Origin: Orenia metallireducens | Lineage (GTDB): Bacteria; Bacillota; Halanaerobiia; Halobacteroidales; Halobacteroidaceae | Length of the DNA stretch: 64,000 bases | Direction of reading: 5' to 3' | Assembly: GCF_001693735.1 (NCBI RefSeq) | Contig: NZ_LWDV01000008.1 | Coordinates: 224,352-288,351, forward strand | Shown here: in pieces, positions 1-9,212 of the stretch | How the letters are laid out: the number at the start of each line of letters is the position of its first letter | Numbering within the stretch: the stretch's first letter is position 1 | Position numbers and translations under genes: made by a program | Notes under the pieces: model-generated | What the model saw: the letters and a program-made list of their open reading frames with translations, nothing else | Databases searched by the model: none | Told to the model about the DNA's origin: nothing

Positions 1-142
1 AAATTTTATTAATTTTTTCTTTAATTTGATTATTTATTATTAGATATGATTGACTATTTGATTTTGATATGATATTTTCAAAAAAAATAAGTGCCTAATA
101 GTCTCTTAATAATTATAATTTTAAAGTTGAGGAGCTGATAGA

Positions 143-724
143 ATGAATCCTAAAAAAGAGAAGATATTTGCAGCGGCTATACAGAAGTTTGCTAAAAAGG
201 GGACATCTGCTACAACTATGCAAGAGATTGCAGAAGAAGCTGGGATAGGGAAGGGAACTTTATACCGTTATTTTAAGAATAAAGAGGATTTGATCTCTTC
301 TTTAATTAAATTTGGTTTAAATGATGTATTAGAGAAAGTAAAAAAAGAGATAAATAAATTAGATGATCCAATTAAGAAGATAGAACAGATAATAATTGTC
401 CAATTAAATTTTTATAAAAATCATGGGGAATTCCATAAATTTCTTACCAGAGAAGTTTGGGGGCATAAACTCAAATTTAAGGATGAGATTAAAGAGATAA
501 TGGATAAATATACAGAAATAATTGAAGATATAATTATAGAAGGTATCGAGCAGAAGAAGCTTAAAGAGATGAATCCACTTAATGTTACTATCTCTTTGTT
601 TGGTATGATTTATATAACTTCTGCTCATAGGATTATGTTTGGAAAAGATTTTTCAGCTGATGAGGTTGAAGAGATTAAAGGTGATATTATGGAGATCTAT
701 TTTAATGGGATTATTAAAGAGTAA
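143..724 (+). CDS. TetR/AcrR family transcriptional regulator
   Basis: A 193-residue protein with the N-terminal DNA-binding helices of the TetR family: residues about 24-46 read TTMQEIAEEAGIGKGTLYRY, the classic helix-turn-helix with the GTLYRYF signature. The C-terminal two thirds is a variable all-helical ligand/dimer domain that does not reveal the effector. The ATG is preceded by a GAGGAG ribosome site. A terminator follows directly, so the gene looks monocistronic; TetR proteins usually repress a neighbouring efflux or metabolic gene, but the left neighbour lies outside the window and the right one is separated by a repeat element, so no target can be assigned. Family call secure, function unknown. 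Confidence 0.9.
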   Translation: MNPKKEKIFAAAIQKFAKKGTSATTMQEIAEEAGIGKGTLYRYFKNKEDLISSLIKFGLNDVLEKVKKEINKLDDPIKKIEQIIIVQLNFYKNHGEFHKFLTREVWGHKLKFKDEIKEIMDKYTEIIEDIIIEGIEQKKLKEMNPLNVTISLFGMIYITSAHRIMFGKDFSADEVEEIKGDIMEIYFNGIIKE

Positions 725-761
725 CTTTTTGATATCTAAGTTAAGATTCTATTAATTTAGC

Positions 762-789
762 AGAAAGCATATTAATATGCTTTCTTTTT
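762..789 (+). terminator. Intrinsic terminator after the TetR gene
   Basis: Perfect 12-bp inverted repeat (AGAAAGCATATT and its complement) followed by a run of T residues, 37 bases after the stop codon. Confidence 0.8.
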
Positions 790-807
790 ATCTTTAAGGA
801 GGGTATC

Positions 808-1236
808 TATAGGTATGTGAATTGAAAATGAAACTTAATGGGGATATTGCGACGCTTTTACTTTTTAAAAAGTAGACAAATTATTAGGTTCCGCCTAAGG
901 GCGGGTTACGTTTTTCCTTGATGAAAAAATAACCAAAAAATCAAGAAGAAAATATACCTACGAGTCTATAGACCAAGACTCTTCGTGGCAGAGCCCACTC
1001 ACTACGCAATCAAAATACTAATTATTATCATTAATCATATTCTTTATTTAAAATTTGATTAAACTCTAAATTCCAGCTCAATTTTTGCTTCGTTCAAACA
1101 GGAATTTTCTTCGGTTTTAAAGATTTTAACTGTCAACTGTCAACCGTCAACTGTACACTGTAAACTGAAATAAAAGTGCCGCAATATCTCTATATAGCGT
1201 CATGGTTGAATTTTATTCTAGATTCACGAACCTATA
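808..1236. repeat. MITE-like element, copy 1
   Basis: This 429-bp non-coding stretch fills most of the gap between the TetR gene and ilvA. It begins TATAGGTATGTGAAT and ends ATTCACGAACCTATA, an imperfect 15-bp terminal inverted repeat. Inside each end is a second inverted motif, GGGATATTGCGACGCT on the left and AGTGCCGCAATATCTC on the right. The middle shares blocks with 39609-40058 (GACGAGTCT-like and AGAGCCCACTCACT motifs, and TTTGCTTCGTTCAAACA). A tandem array of CAACTGT-like units sits at about 1127-1167. I see no open reading frame of note, so it looks like a non-autonomous mobile repeat. Confidence 0.65.
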
Positions 1237-1373
1237 ATTAACTTACTAAATAAAATTAAACTAAAAAAGAGAATCGATATTTTAGTCATGATATTATGTT
1301 TAATTATGATAAATTAGTAGAAAATTATTAATGAGAAGCAGCTTAATCAATTGTCACAACAGGAGGTATTCTA

Positions 1374-2576
1374 ATGGTGAGGTTAGAAGATATTAAAGAT
1401 GCTCAAAATAGATTGAAAGGGGTAATCAAGAGAAGCAATTTAGATAGTTCAAGAACTTTTAGTCAGCTAAGTGGTAATCAGGTCTATTTGAAGCTAGAAA
1501 ATTTACAGAAGACTGGCTCTTTTAAGTTAAGGGGGGCTTATAATAAGATAAGCAACTTAACTGCTAAAGAGAAAGAAAAGGGAGTGGTAGCAGCTTCAGC
1601 AGGCAATCATGCTCAGGGTGTAGCACTAGCAGCTACCCAAATAGGAATTAAATCAACTATTATTATGCCTAAAGGTGCTCCTATTGCTAAAATCAAGGCT
1701 ACTAGAGGTTATGGAGCGGAGGTTATTTTAAGTGGTGAGACCTATGATGAAGCCCATCAAAAAGAATTGGAGTATGCTCAAAAGACAGGTGCAACTATTA
1801 TACCAGCCTTTGATGATCTAGATGTAATTGCTGGTCAAGGAACTATTGGATTAGAGATCTTAGAAGACTTACCTAAAGTAGATGCAGTTATTGCTCCTGT
1901 TGGTGGAGGAGGATTGATAGCTGGTATAGCCATAGCTATTAAGGAGATAAATCCTAGGATAAAGGTAATAGGAGTAGAGGCAGATAAGGCAGCCTCTATG
2001 AAAGCTTCTTTAAAAGCAGGTAAGCCAATAGATTTAACAGAAGTAAATACAATTGCTGATGGTATTGCTGTCAAAAGACCAGGTAAGTTAACTTATGAAA
2101 TTATATCTAAGTATGTAGATGAGATTGTAACAGTAGATGATGAAGAGATAGCATATGCTATTTCTATCTTATTAGAAAGGGCAAAATTAATAGTCGAAGG
2201 TGCAGGAGCAACAGCATTGGCTGCAGTATTAAATAATAAAGCTTCTTTACAGGGAAAGAAGATTGCTGTTATTTTAAGTGGTGGTAATATTGACTTAGAT
2301 ATGATTTCTGCTATTATTAGTAGGGGAATGATGAAAGCAGGAAGAAGATTGACCTTTACAACTTTATTACCTGATATTCCAGGAGCTTTAGAGAGGCTAG
2401 CAGGTATTATTGGTAGAAGTGGAGCCAATATCATTTCAGTTCATCATGATCGTATGAATCCAGATATCTCTCTAAAACAGGCAGAAGTAAAGTTAGTATT
2501 GGAGACTAGAGATTCAGCACATATTTCTGAAGTAATATCTATTTTAAAGAATCAAGGTTATAGTATAAAATTATAA
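1374..2576 (+). CDS. ilvA: Threonine ammonia-lyase (threonine dehydratase)
   Basis: A 400-residue PLP enzyme of fold type II that converts threonine to 2-oxobutyrate and ammonia, the entry step to isoleucine. Residues 48-57 (TGSFKLRGAY) carry the Schiff-base lysine K51, and the glycine-rich phosphate loop GGGGLIAG follows near residue 177. A single ACT domain (about residues 325-400, around PDIPGALERLAGIIGRSGAN) fits the shorter allosteric form of the family rather than the two-ACT enterobacterial enzyme. The ATG has a strong AGGAGG site. ridA follows after 29 bases in the same direction, a well-known pairing because RidA hydrolyses the reactive enamine/imine that this enzyme releases. Biosynthetic versus catabolic use cannot be told from sequence alone. 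Confidence 0.95.
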   Translation: MVRLEDIKDAQNRLKGVIKRSNLDSSRTFSQLSGNQVYLKLENLQKTGSFKLRGAYNKISNLTAKEKEKGVVAASAGNHAQGVALAATQIGIKSTIIMPKGAPIAKIKATRGYGAEVILSGETYDEAHQKELEYAQKTGATIIPAFDDLDVIAGQGTIGLEILEDLPKVDAVIAPVGGGGLIAGIAIAIKEINPRIKVIGVEADKAASMKASLKAGKPIDLTEVNTIADGIAVKRPGKLTYEIISKYVDEIVTVDDEEIAYAISILLERAKLIVEGAGATALAAVLNNKASLQGKKIAVILSGGNIDLDMISAIISRGMMKAGRRLTFTTLLPDIPGALERLAGIIGRSGANIISVHHDRMNPDISLKQAEVKLVLETRDSAHISEVISILKNQGYSIKL

Positions 2577-2605
2577 TATAATTACATATCAAGGAGGAGT
2601 TAATA

Positions 2606-2989
2606 ATGGGTAAAAGAATTATTCATACTGACCAAGCACCACAGGCTATAGGACCATATTCTCAAGCAACTGAGTTGAAGGGAACACTCTTTGTCTCAGG
2701 GCAAATACCTATTAATCCAGCAACAGGTGAGTTGATTGAGGGTGATGTAGAAGCTCAAACAAAACAGGTATTGGAGAACTTAAAAGCTATCTTATCAGAA
2801 GCAGGTTATGACTTTAAGGATGTAATGAAAGCAGAGGTCTTTATCTCTGATATGAATGATTTTAGTCAAATTAATGAAGTTTATGCAGAGTACTTTGCCA
2901 AAGAGCCACCTGCTAGAGCCTGCGTAGAAGTAAGTAGATTGCCTAAAGATGTTAAGGTGGAAATAGCTTTAATTGCCATGAAGGGCTAG
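2606..2989 (+). CDS. ridA: RidA family 2-iminobutanoate/2-iminopropanoate deaminase
   Basis: A 127-residue member of the YjgF/YER057c/UK114 (RidA) family, of typical length. It keeps the N-terminal QAIGPYSQA block, the SGQIP strand and the C-terminal signature [13 protein letters not shown] with the substrate-binding arginine R104, followed by VEIALIA. The trimeric cytosolic enzyme speeds hydrolysis of the imines made by PLP-dependent dehydratases. Here it is directly downstream of ilvA with its own AAGGAGG site, almost certainly cotranscribed, which supports a housekeeping role protecting PLP enzymes from 2-aminoacrylate damage. Confidence 0.95.
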   Translation: MGKRIIHTDQAPQAIGPYSQATELKGTLFVSGQIPINPATGELIEGDVEAQTKQVLENLKAILSEAGYDFKDVMKAEVFISDMNDFSQINEVYAEYFAKEPPARACVEVSRLPKDVKVEIALIAMKG

Positions 2990-2997
2990 GAGCAGCA

Positions 2998-3053
2998 ATG
3001 AGTGATGAGAAGAGGTTTTTACTCGTTACCTGTCACTTGTCACCGATTACTGA
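2998..3053. repeat. GTAAC/GTGAC hairpin spacer repeat
   Basis: A short inverted spacer whose right arm reads TTACTCGTTACCTGTCACTT; a degenerate left arm (GAGTGATGAGAAGAG) precedes it. Related units occur near 19260, 28450, 32180, 41500 and 54090. Confidence 0.6.
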
Positions 3054-3152
3054 AGTTTGGAATTGTACTAATTAATAGATATTTAGCTATACTAAAAAGT
3101 AATTGAAAATAATAATTTAAATCATAATCTATAGAAAGCAAGGTGGTAGTAG

Positions 3153-4091
3153 TTGTTACAGAAAGAAAATTATCTGCCGATTTTGGCAGGGGTTATAACC
3201 TCATTGATCTTTGGCTTCTCTTTTTTATTTACTAAGCGGGCTTTAGATTATTTAGATACCTTTCATTTATTGGCTTTGAGATTTACTTTTGCTGCACTGT
3301 TATTGATGGTATTAAAGGCTTTGGGGGTTATCAAGATAGATTTTAAGGGTAAGAGGCTGGGTCTGTTAATTTTATTAGGAGTCTGCCAACCTATAGTTTA
3401 CTTTATTTGTGAAACTATCGGTTTAGAGTTAACAACCTCTTCAGAAGCAGGGATGATGATTGCTTTAATTCCTGTGTTAGTAACTATTTTGGGAGCAATA
3501 TTTCTGCAAGAGGTTCCTGATAAGAAGCAATTATTATTTATTATTATTTCCGTAATTGGGGTAATTTTTATAGTTGTGATGAAAGGCAATAGAGAGGTTG
3601 ATGGGAATTTATTGGGAATATTTACCCTGCTAGGGGCTGTATTTTCTGCAGCATTTTACAATATAATTTCTAGAAAGTCTTCATTACAGTTTAAGCCTAT
3701 AGAGATAACCTATTTAATGATGATAATGGGAGCAGGTGTATTCAACTCTATCTTTATCTTTAATCATTTTAGAGAAAGGACTATAGCAAATTATTTAACA
3801 CCTTTAACCTATGGAGATGTACTTTTTGCTATATTCTATCTAGGAGTGTTATCCTCAGTATTGGCATTCTTTTTGGTCAACTTTACATTATCTAAGTTAG
3901 AGGCTTCCCGTTCAGCAGTATTTGCTAATTTGACCACAATAATCTCTGTTATTGCAGGGGTATTCTTTAGAGATGAGCCTTTTTATTGGTTCCATCTTGT
4001 AGGCGGGATGATGATATTAGTAGGTGTTTGGGGTACTAATTATTATGGTGAGAGAAGGGTTATAATAGAAGAGAGTAATTTGGACCATTAG
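3153..4091 (+). CDS. EamA/DMT superfamily permease
   Basis: A 312-residue integral membrane protein with about ten hydrophobic helices arranged as two EamA repeats (residues about 10-142 and 155-298), the layout of the drug/metabolite transporter 10-TMS family. The second repeat contains LGVLSSVLAFFLVNFTLSKLEASRSAVFANLTTIISV, represented here by the conserved stretch around SRSAVFANL. The start is TTG, preceded by AAGGTGGTAGT. Family members export amino acids, metabolites or drugs; the substrate cannot be predicted, and the nearby ilvA-ridA and lysA genes make an amino-acid exporter possible but unproven. No terminator is obvious before the downstream riboswitch. Confidence 0.85.
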   Translation: MLQKENYLPILAGVITSLIFGFSFLFTKRALDYLDTFHLLALRFTFAALLLMVLKALGVIKIDFKGKRLGLLILLGVCQPIVYFICETIGLELTTSSEAGMMIALIPVLVTILGAIFLQEVPDKKQLLFIIISVIGVIFIVVMKGNREVDGNLLGIFTLLGAVFSAAFYNIISRKSSLQFKPIEITYLMMIMGAGVFNSIFIFNHFRERTIANYLTPLTYGDVLFAIFYLGVLSSVLAFFLVNFTLSKLEASRSAVFANLTTIISVIAGVFFRDEPFYWFHLVGGMMILVGVWGTNYYGERRVIIEESNLDH

Positions 4092-4130
4092 TGAATATAG
4101 AGTGTTTTTGATATTAATTCTCAAAACAAA

Positions 4131-4159
4131 TTGACAGGAATTGATAAATATGTTATTCT
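4131..4159 (+). promoter_or_regulatory. Sigma-A-type promoter for the lysA leader
   Basis: TTGACA (4131-4136), 17-base spacer, TATTCT (4154-4159), with a TG one base before the -10 (extended -10). It lies about 20 bases before the riboswitch, as expected for its promoter. Confidence 0.75.
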
Positions 4160-4177
4160 ATTTTAAAATGAATATTT

Positions 4178-4347
4178 GAAGATAGAGGAGCAATAATTAA
4201 GAGTAATTCTAAGGAGCTAGTGTAGGCTAAGAATTAGAATAAAAGGGATTATTGCCGAAATTTTAAAGTCAGCACAGGCTTTAAAGTTGGGACTATGATT
4301 AATAGTCATAGTACTGTCATTAAGAAATTAGTGAAGGGCTATCTTAT
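4178..4347 (+). promoter_or_regulatory. Lysine riboswitch (L box)
   Basis: The leader has the conserved blocks of the lysine riboswitch in the right order: GAAGATAGAGG at 4178, AAGAGTA at 4199, GCCGAAA at 4254, a stem-loop capped around TAGTCATA, ACTGTCAT at 4313 and the closing GGGCTATCTT at 4337, which pairs with the initial GATAG. It sits upstream of lysA and is followed by an intrinsic terminator, so lysine binding is expected to cause premature termination. This is seen directly and matched to the known L-box pattern from memory, without a covariance search. Confidence 0.9.
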
Positions 4348-4372
4348 ATCCGATAAATTTGAGAATAGACTG

Positions 4373-4403
4373 ACGGTTATGAGATAATTCATAACCGTTT
4401 TTT
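4373..4403 (+). terminator. Riboswitch-controlled terminator
   Basis: Perfect 10-bp stem ACGGTTATGA / TCATAACCGT with a 6-base loop and six T residues, placed 26 bases after the riboswitch closing stem. It is the expected expression platform. Confidence 0.85.
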
Positions 4404-4526
4404 AAATTTTTAAGGGTGAGTGTGAGTTATATTTATTTGATTATTAAATTAATCAAATTTACTGACACCCACTTCTTATACTAATAAATATAATAAAATA
4501 AGAGTAGTGAGAGAGGAGCGATTAAG

Positions 4527-5840
4527 ATGAAATTACAAGGAACAATGAGTATCAATCAACAAGGTCAGTTAGAGATTGCAGGTCATAGCTTAATTAAGAT
4601 AGCCAAAGAGTATGGTAGTCCTTTATATATTTTAGATGAAGCAGAGATTAGAAATAACTGTCGAGCTTACCGAGAAGCTTTTGAGAAGTGGTATCCTAAT
4701 TCAATGACACTTTATGCTAGTAAAGCCTTCTTAAGCTTAGCAATGGCAAGAATTATCGACCAAGAAGGGTTAGGGTTAGATGTAGTATCTGGTGGAGAGT
4801 TATATACAGCCTTGAAGGCTGATTTCCCAGCAGATAAGATTTACTTCCATGGAAATAATAAGACTAAAGCAGAGATTGAAATGGCTTTAGATGCTAAGAT
4901 TAATGCTTTTGTAGTAGATAATAGATATGAATTGGATATGTTAAATAGAATGGCAGGAGAGAAAGGTATAGTTGCTGATATCTTACTTAGAGTTACCCCA
5001 GGAATTGAGGCACATACTCACAGTTATATCCAAACTGGTCAAACCGACTCTAAATTCGGCTTAGGTATCCAAAATGGATTGGCTTTAGCTGCAATTAAAG
5101 AGGCAGTCAATTTAGAGAATGTCAATTTAAAGGGAATCCACTGCCATATCGGTTCTCAAATTTTTAAATTAGAGTCCTTTGCTAAAGCAGTAGATGTAAT
5201 GTTAGAGTTTGTAGAAGAGGTTAAGGAAGAAGCAGGGGTTATTTTAGAAGAGTTAAATTTAGGTGGAGGAATTGGAATTCCTTATACTGAAGCTGAAGAG
5301 AAGCCTGATATTGAAGAGTATGCTAAGATTGTAGCAGGGTCTATCAAGGCTAAATGTAAAGAACTAGAGATTCCATTACCTAAGGTGATTAATGAGCCAG
5401 GTCGTTCAATCATTGCTACAGCAGGTTCTACTCTATATACTGTAGGTTCTATCAAAGAGATTCCAGGAATCCGTAAGTATGTAGCAGTTAATGGTGGAAT
5501 GACCGATAATATTAGACCTGCTCTATATGAAGCAAAGTATGAAGCTATCTTAGTCAATAAAGCAGACCAAGCAGGAGAAGAGGTAGTAACAATCACTGGT
5601 AAGTGCTGTGAGTCTGGAGATATCTTAATCAGAGACATTAAGTTACCTAAAGCAGAGTCTGGTGATTTATTATTAATCTCTTGTACAGGTGCTTATGGTT
5701 ACTCAATGAGCAGTAATTATAATGCTTTAACTAGACCGGGAGTATTATTGGTCAGTGAAGATAGTATCGATTGGGTAGTTAAGCCACAAAGCTATGATGA
5801 CTTAATTGCTAATGATGTAATCCCAGAAAGATTAAAATAA
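4527..5840 (+). CDS. lysA: Diaminopimelate decarboxylase
   Basis: A 437-residue fold-III PLP decarboxylase that converts meso-diaminopimelate to L-lysine, the last step of lysine synthesis. LYASKAF carries the PLP lysine K66; the GSQI and GGGIGIPY blocks bind the cofactor phosphate; EPGRSI and the CESGD motif (active-site C361) mark the C-terminal beta domain that completes the dimer active site. The ATG is preceded by GAGAGGAG. The lysine riboswitch upstream gives feedback control by the product, independently supporting the assignment. A strong terminator ends the unit, so it is monocistronic. Confidence 0.97.
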   Translation: MKLQGTMSINQQGQLEIAGHSLIKIAKEYGSPLYILDEAEIRNNCRAYREAFEKWYPNSMTLYASKAFLSLAMARIIDQEGLGLDVVSGGELYTALKADFPADKIYFHGNNKTKAEIEMALDAKINAFVVDNRYELDMLNRMAGEKGIVADILLRVTPGIEAHTHSYIQTGQTDSKFGLGIQNGLALAAIKEAVNLENVNLKGIHCHIGSQIFKLESFAKAVDVMLEFVEEVKEEAGVILEELNLGGGIGIPYTEAEEKPDIEEYAKIVAGSIKAKCKELEIPLPKVINEPGRSIIATAGSTLYTVGSIKEIPGIRKYVAVNGGMTDNIRPALYEAKYEAILVNKADQAGEEVVTITGKCCESGDILIRDIKLPKAESGDLLLISCTGAYGYSMSSNYNALTRPGVLLVSEDSIDWVVKPQSYDDLIANDVIPERLK

Positions 5841-5848
5841 TCTCAAAT

Positions 5849-5884
5849 AAATAAGGGAATAGCCTATAGGCTATTCCCTTATTT
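5849..5884 (+). terminator. Terminator after lysA
   Basis: Perfect 36-bp palindrome (two 18-base arms centred at 5866/5867) starting 8 bases after the lysA stop. The T-run is short (TATTTATTA), so it may act partly as an mRNA-end hairpin. Confidence 0.7.
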
Positions 5885-5888
5885 ATTA

Positions 5889-5925
5889 CTGACAACTCAA
5901 AAAAGTGTCGCAATATACCCATTAA
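5889..5925. repeat. Right half of a MITE-like repeat end
   Basis: Contains AAGTGTCGCAATATACCC, matching the inner motif of the MITE-like family, preceded by TGACAACTCAAAA as also seen near 58880. No matching left end is visible. The rest of the gap to pilB (5926-6147) shows nothing else that I can identify. Confidence 0.5.
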
Positions 5926-6147
5926 CCATTATTAAAGTTTAATTAACATGATGATTTTATTTGATAAAATACTATTAATAATTCCATAAGTTACTCCTTA
6001 ATATAGAAGTTTTAAAGGAGGAATAATCAGTATTTTTAGAGAATATAACTAATATTAAAACCTATTTTTCGGAAATTTTCTACACAAATATGATAATTTC
6101 ATTCAAAAAATCACATTACACTCCTAAATTAAAGGAGGAAATAATAG

Positions 6148-7836
6148 ATGGGATTGAATAAAAAGCGTTTAGGCGATATATTAATAGATGAAAATCTGAT
6201 AAATGAAGATGATTTACAAGAGGCATTAAAGGAGCAAAAGAGGTCAAATAAGAGATTAGGGCAGATATTAGTAGAGTTAGGTTTAGTTACTGAAGAGGAG
6301 ATCGCACTATCCTTAAATCATCAGTTAGGTATCCTTTTACTAACAGAGAGTGATAAAGAGAGTATCAAAGATGAGATAATTAGTATCTTAGATGAAGAGT
6401 ATATTAGAGAGAATAGAGTCTTTCCAATTAGAAGAGAAGGGAAGATGTTGATCTTGGCTATGGAGAACCCTCAAAATATTGTAGCCATAGATGAGATAGA
6501 GGAGAAGACGAATTTAGAGGTAATGCCTCGGATCACTACTCCTAGTAATATAGATAGCTTAATTGAGAATTATTTAGGAGAGAGGAAGCTAGAAGATTTT
6601 ATTGATAGTATCGATGAGATTGCCTTTGAACAGGTGGTTGAAGATGAGGATATAGATCAGAGTCTCTTGCAGGAGCAGTTAGAGGAAACACCTATTATCA
6701 AGACCGTTAATCAAATAATCGTTACAGGGATTCGTCATAAAGCCAGTGATATCCATATCGAACCCATGGAGACAGGAACAAGGGTTAGGTATAGAATTGA
6801 TGGTGTCTTACACACAGAAATGATCTTCCGCCAGAATATCCATATGGCTTTGGTATCTAGAATCAAGGTTATGAGTGGGCTTGATATAGCTGAGAGGAGA
6901 AAGGCTCAAGATGGAAGGATAAATATTGAGTTTGCAAATATAAAAGCAGATTTAAGAATCTCGATCTTACCTTCTGTCTTAGGTGAAAAGGTTGTAATTA
7001 GAATCTTTGATAAGACCAATCTAAAATTAAACTTCAATTCAATCGGTTTCTCTACAGAGAATTTGAAAAAGTTCAAAGAGCTAATCAAAAAGCCCAATGG
7101 GATGATATTATTGACAGGGCCTACTGGCAGTGGAAAGACAACTACTTTATATACAGCTTTAAATTATCTAAATGAAGATACTAAGAACATCCTGACCATT
7201 GAAGATCCTGTTGAGTATCAGATTCAAGGGATTACCCAGACCCCTGTTAATCCTAAAAAGGATATGACCTTTGCTAGAGTATTACGAATTTTCTTAAGAC
7301 AAGACCCAGATATCATCATGGTAGGGGAGATAAGGGATAAAGAGACTGCTGAAACTGCAATTCAGGCTGCCCTAACAGGGCATTTAGTATTGAGTACTCT
7401 CCATACCAATAGTGCTGCAGGAGCAATTAACCGTTTAATCAATATGGGAGTAGAGCCCTTTTTGATTGCTGATGCTGTAATAGGGGTTGTTGCCCAGAGA
7501 TTAGTTAGAAAGCTATGCCCTCAATGTAGTAGTAATACTGATATTACAGAATATCAGCTTGTTAAAGATTATTTAAGCGATAATTTCACAGCAATGGCAG
7601 CTGAGGGTTGTGATTTCTGTAATAATATTGGCTATAAAGGGAGGACTGCTGTCCATGAACTACTAGAGGTTACTCCCAAAATCAAGGAAGCTATCGTCGA
7701 TAAGAGCCCTTCAGCTAAGATTGAGGAGATTGCAATTGAAGAAGGAATGGTTAGTTTATTTAAAGATGGACTGGATAAGGTGAATCAAGGGATAACTAGT
7801 ATTGAAGAGGTATTGAGAGTAGCTGATATCAGTTAG
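6148..7836 (+). CDS. pilB: Type IV pilus assembly ATPase PilB (GspE family)
   Basis: A 562-residue hexameric ATPase that powers pilin polymerisation at the inner membrane. The N-terminus has two tandem MshEN-type repeats (residues about 5-60; both have the RLG..L.....L....L..AL..Q pattern), a module that binds c-di-GMP in some PilB/MshE proteins. The central linker is followed by the GspE core: Walker A GPTGSGKTT (K330), Walker B region DPDIIMVGEIRD, the HLVLSTLHTN box, and the four-cysteine zinc motif CPQC ... CDFC near residues 453-490. Length matches PilB. It opens the pilus locus with an AAAGGAGG site. No retraction ATPase PilT is found nearby. Confidence 0.95.
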   Translation: MGLNKKRLGDILIDENLINEDDLQEALKEQKRSNKRLGQILVELGLVTEEEIALSLNHQLGILLLTESDKESIKDEIISILDEEYIRENRVFPIRREGKMLILAMENPQNIVAIDEIEEKTNLEVMPRITTPSNIDSLIENYLGERKLEDFIDSIDEIAFEQVVEDEDIDQSLLQEQLEETPIIKTVNQIIVTGIRHKASDIHIEPMETGTRVRYRIDGVLHTEMIFRQNIHMALVSRIKVMSGLDIAERRKAQDGRINIEFANIKADLRISILPSVLGEKVVIRIFDKTNLKLNFNSIGFSTENLKKFKELIKKPNGMILLTGPTGSGKTTTLYTALNYLNEDTKNILTIEDPVEYQIQGITQTPVNPKKDMTFARVLRIFLRQDPDIIMVGEIRDKETAETAIQAALTGHLVLSTLHTNSAAGAINRLINMGVEPFLIADAVIGVVAQRLVRKLCPQCSSNTDITEYQLVKDYLSDNFTAMAAEGCDFCNNIGYKGRTAVHELLEVTPKIKEAIVDKSPSAKIEEIAIEEGMVSLFKDGLDKVNQGITSIEEVLRVADIS

Positions 7837-7840
7837 TGAT

Positions 7841-7882
7841 AGTGTACAATTTACAGTGTACTGTACAATTGACAATTGAAAT
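7841..7882. repeat. CAACTGT/ACAGTGT-type spacer repeat
   Basis: Contains GTGTACAATTTACAGTGTAC followed by TGTACAATTGACAATTG, units of the second short spacer family (others at 1127-1167, 9213-9252 and 9838-9915). Located between pilB and pilC. Confidence 0.5.
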
Positions 7883-7979
7883 TATAAAAATCTATAACTG
7901 ATTATTATTTAACTAACCTTTCAAGATTTTTGTATCCAATTTTAATTGTTAAATTGTTTTAAGAGAGGGGTAACATAAA

Positions 7980-9212
7980 GTGGATAAAAAGTTTCAATAT
8001 CAAGCCCGGGACTCATCTGGTAGGAAGAAGTCAGGGCAGATTGGAGCCCAATCGAAGCAGGAGGCGGTCACCAAATTGAAGGCTATGGGGTTATTAGTGC
8101 TGAGTTTGGATGAGGAAAAGAAAGGGTTTAGCTTGAGAGGGTATCTAGATAAATTGAACTCTATTGAGATTTTACCAGCTAAAGTAGGTTTGAAGGATAA
8201 GTATATCTTCTGCCGTCAGCTCTCATCTATGCTCAGTTCAGGAATACCAATAGTCAATGGTTTGCAGTCACTAGCAAAGCAGGTGGAGAACAAGACTCTA
8301 AAAGGTGCTGTTAAGGATATTGCAATAGAGATTGAGAAGGGGAGGAGCTTCTCGGCTGCTTTAAAGCAGTCTCCTAATATATTCTCTAATTATTTTATTA
8401 AGCTGGTAGAAGTTGGAGAGACAGGGGGCTTCTTAGATGAAACCTTGATGAACTTGGCAAATTATTTTAAGGATCAAAATGAGAAGAGAAAAGAGATTAT
8501 CTCAAATATCAGCTACCCTATGATTACTATGGGTTCTTCTGTAATCGTATTAATTTTGATGATGGTTAAAGTCTTGCCTAACTTTATGAAGACCTTTGAG
8601 AAGTTGAATGTAGAGCTACCTTTGCCCACTAAGATTTTATTGAGAGTTAGTAATTTTATGAGTAGTTATTGGTGGCTATTACTAATAGGTCTAATTGCTA
8701 TATTATTATCACTCTATTATTATTATCAGACCGATAAAGGAAGGTACTATATCGATAATCTATTACTAAAAGTACCAGTTTTAAAGGACTTTATCTTAGA
8801 GAATTCATTGATTATCTTTGCTAAAAATCTAAGTCTTCTCGAAAGAAGTGGGATTCCCTTCCTACAGGGGATGGAGATAGTCAACCAGAATATAACTAAT
8901 AGAGCTATCCAACAGAAACTAGATAAGGCTAGGTTGAAGATAAAGGATGGCTTCAATATCACTACAGCTCTCAAGCAACAGGATATCTTCCCAGATATTG
9001 CTTTACAGATGATACAGACTGCTGAGAATACAGGGAGTTTAGAGGAGAAGCTTAAGGATATTGTAGATTTCTATCAAGAGGAGGTAGAAGAGAAGTTTGC
9101 TAGAATAGTTGCTTTATTAGAGCCTAGTTTAATTATCTTCCTAACCTTTGGGATTGGAGGAATTGTAGCTTCAGTCATCTTGCCAATCTTTAAGATGTCA
9201 CAAGGGTACTAA
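7980..9212 (+). CDS. pilC: Type IV pilus inner-membrane platform protein PilC (GspF family)
   Basis: A 410-residue polytopic protein of usual length with two GspF/T2SF domains (residues about 68-195 and 272-395), each ending in hydrophobic helices, and an N-terminal cytoplasmic segment FQYQARDSSGRKKSGQI typical of the family. The GETGGFLDETL and AENTGSLEEKL repeats are the hallmark of each half. It forms the membrane platform onto which PilB docks. The start is GTG, chosen because GAGAGGGG lies at proper spacing. Same direction as pilB, 143 bases downstream with a short repeat in the gap. Confidence 0.93.
   Translation: MDKKFQYQARDSSGRKKSGQIGAQSKQEAVTKLKAMGLLVLSLDEEKKGFSLRGYLDKLNSIEILPAKVGLKDKYIFCRQLSSMLSSGIPIVNGLQSLAKQVENKTLKGAVKDIAIEIEKGRSFSAALKQSPNIFSNYFIKLVEVGETGGFLDETLMNLANYFKDQNEKRKEIISNISYPMITMGSSVIVLILMMVKVLPNFMKTFEKLNVELPLPTKILLRVSNFMSSYWWLLLIGLIAILLSLYYYYQTDKGRYYIDNLLLKVPVLKDFILENSLIIFAKNLSLLERSGIPFLQGMEIVNQNITNRAIQQKLDKARLKIKDGFNITTALKQQDIFPDIALQMIQTAENTGSLEEKLKDIVDFYQEEVEEKFARIVALLEPSLIIFLTFGIGGIVASVILPIFKMSQGY

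Noticed and set aside
808..1236. Broken transposase inside the MITE-like element
   Set aside because: All six frames are short with many stops and no catalytic motif; copy 2 does not share a reading frame.
5282..5638. 118-codon minus-strand frame inside lysA
   Set aside because: Shadow of a highly conserved gene; no ribosome site or protein-like pattern.
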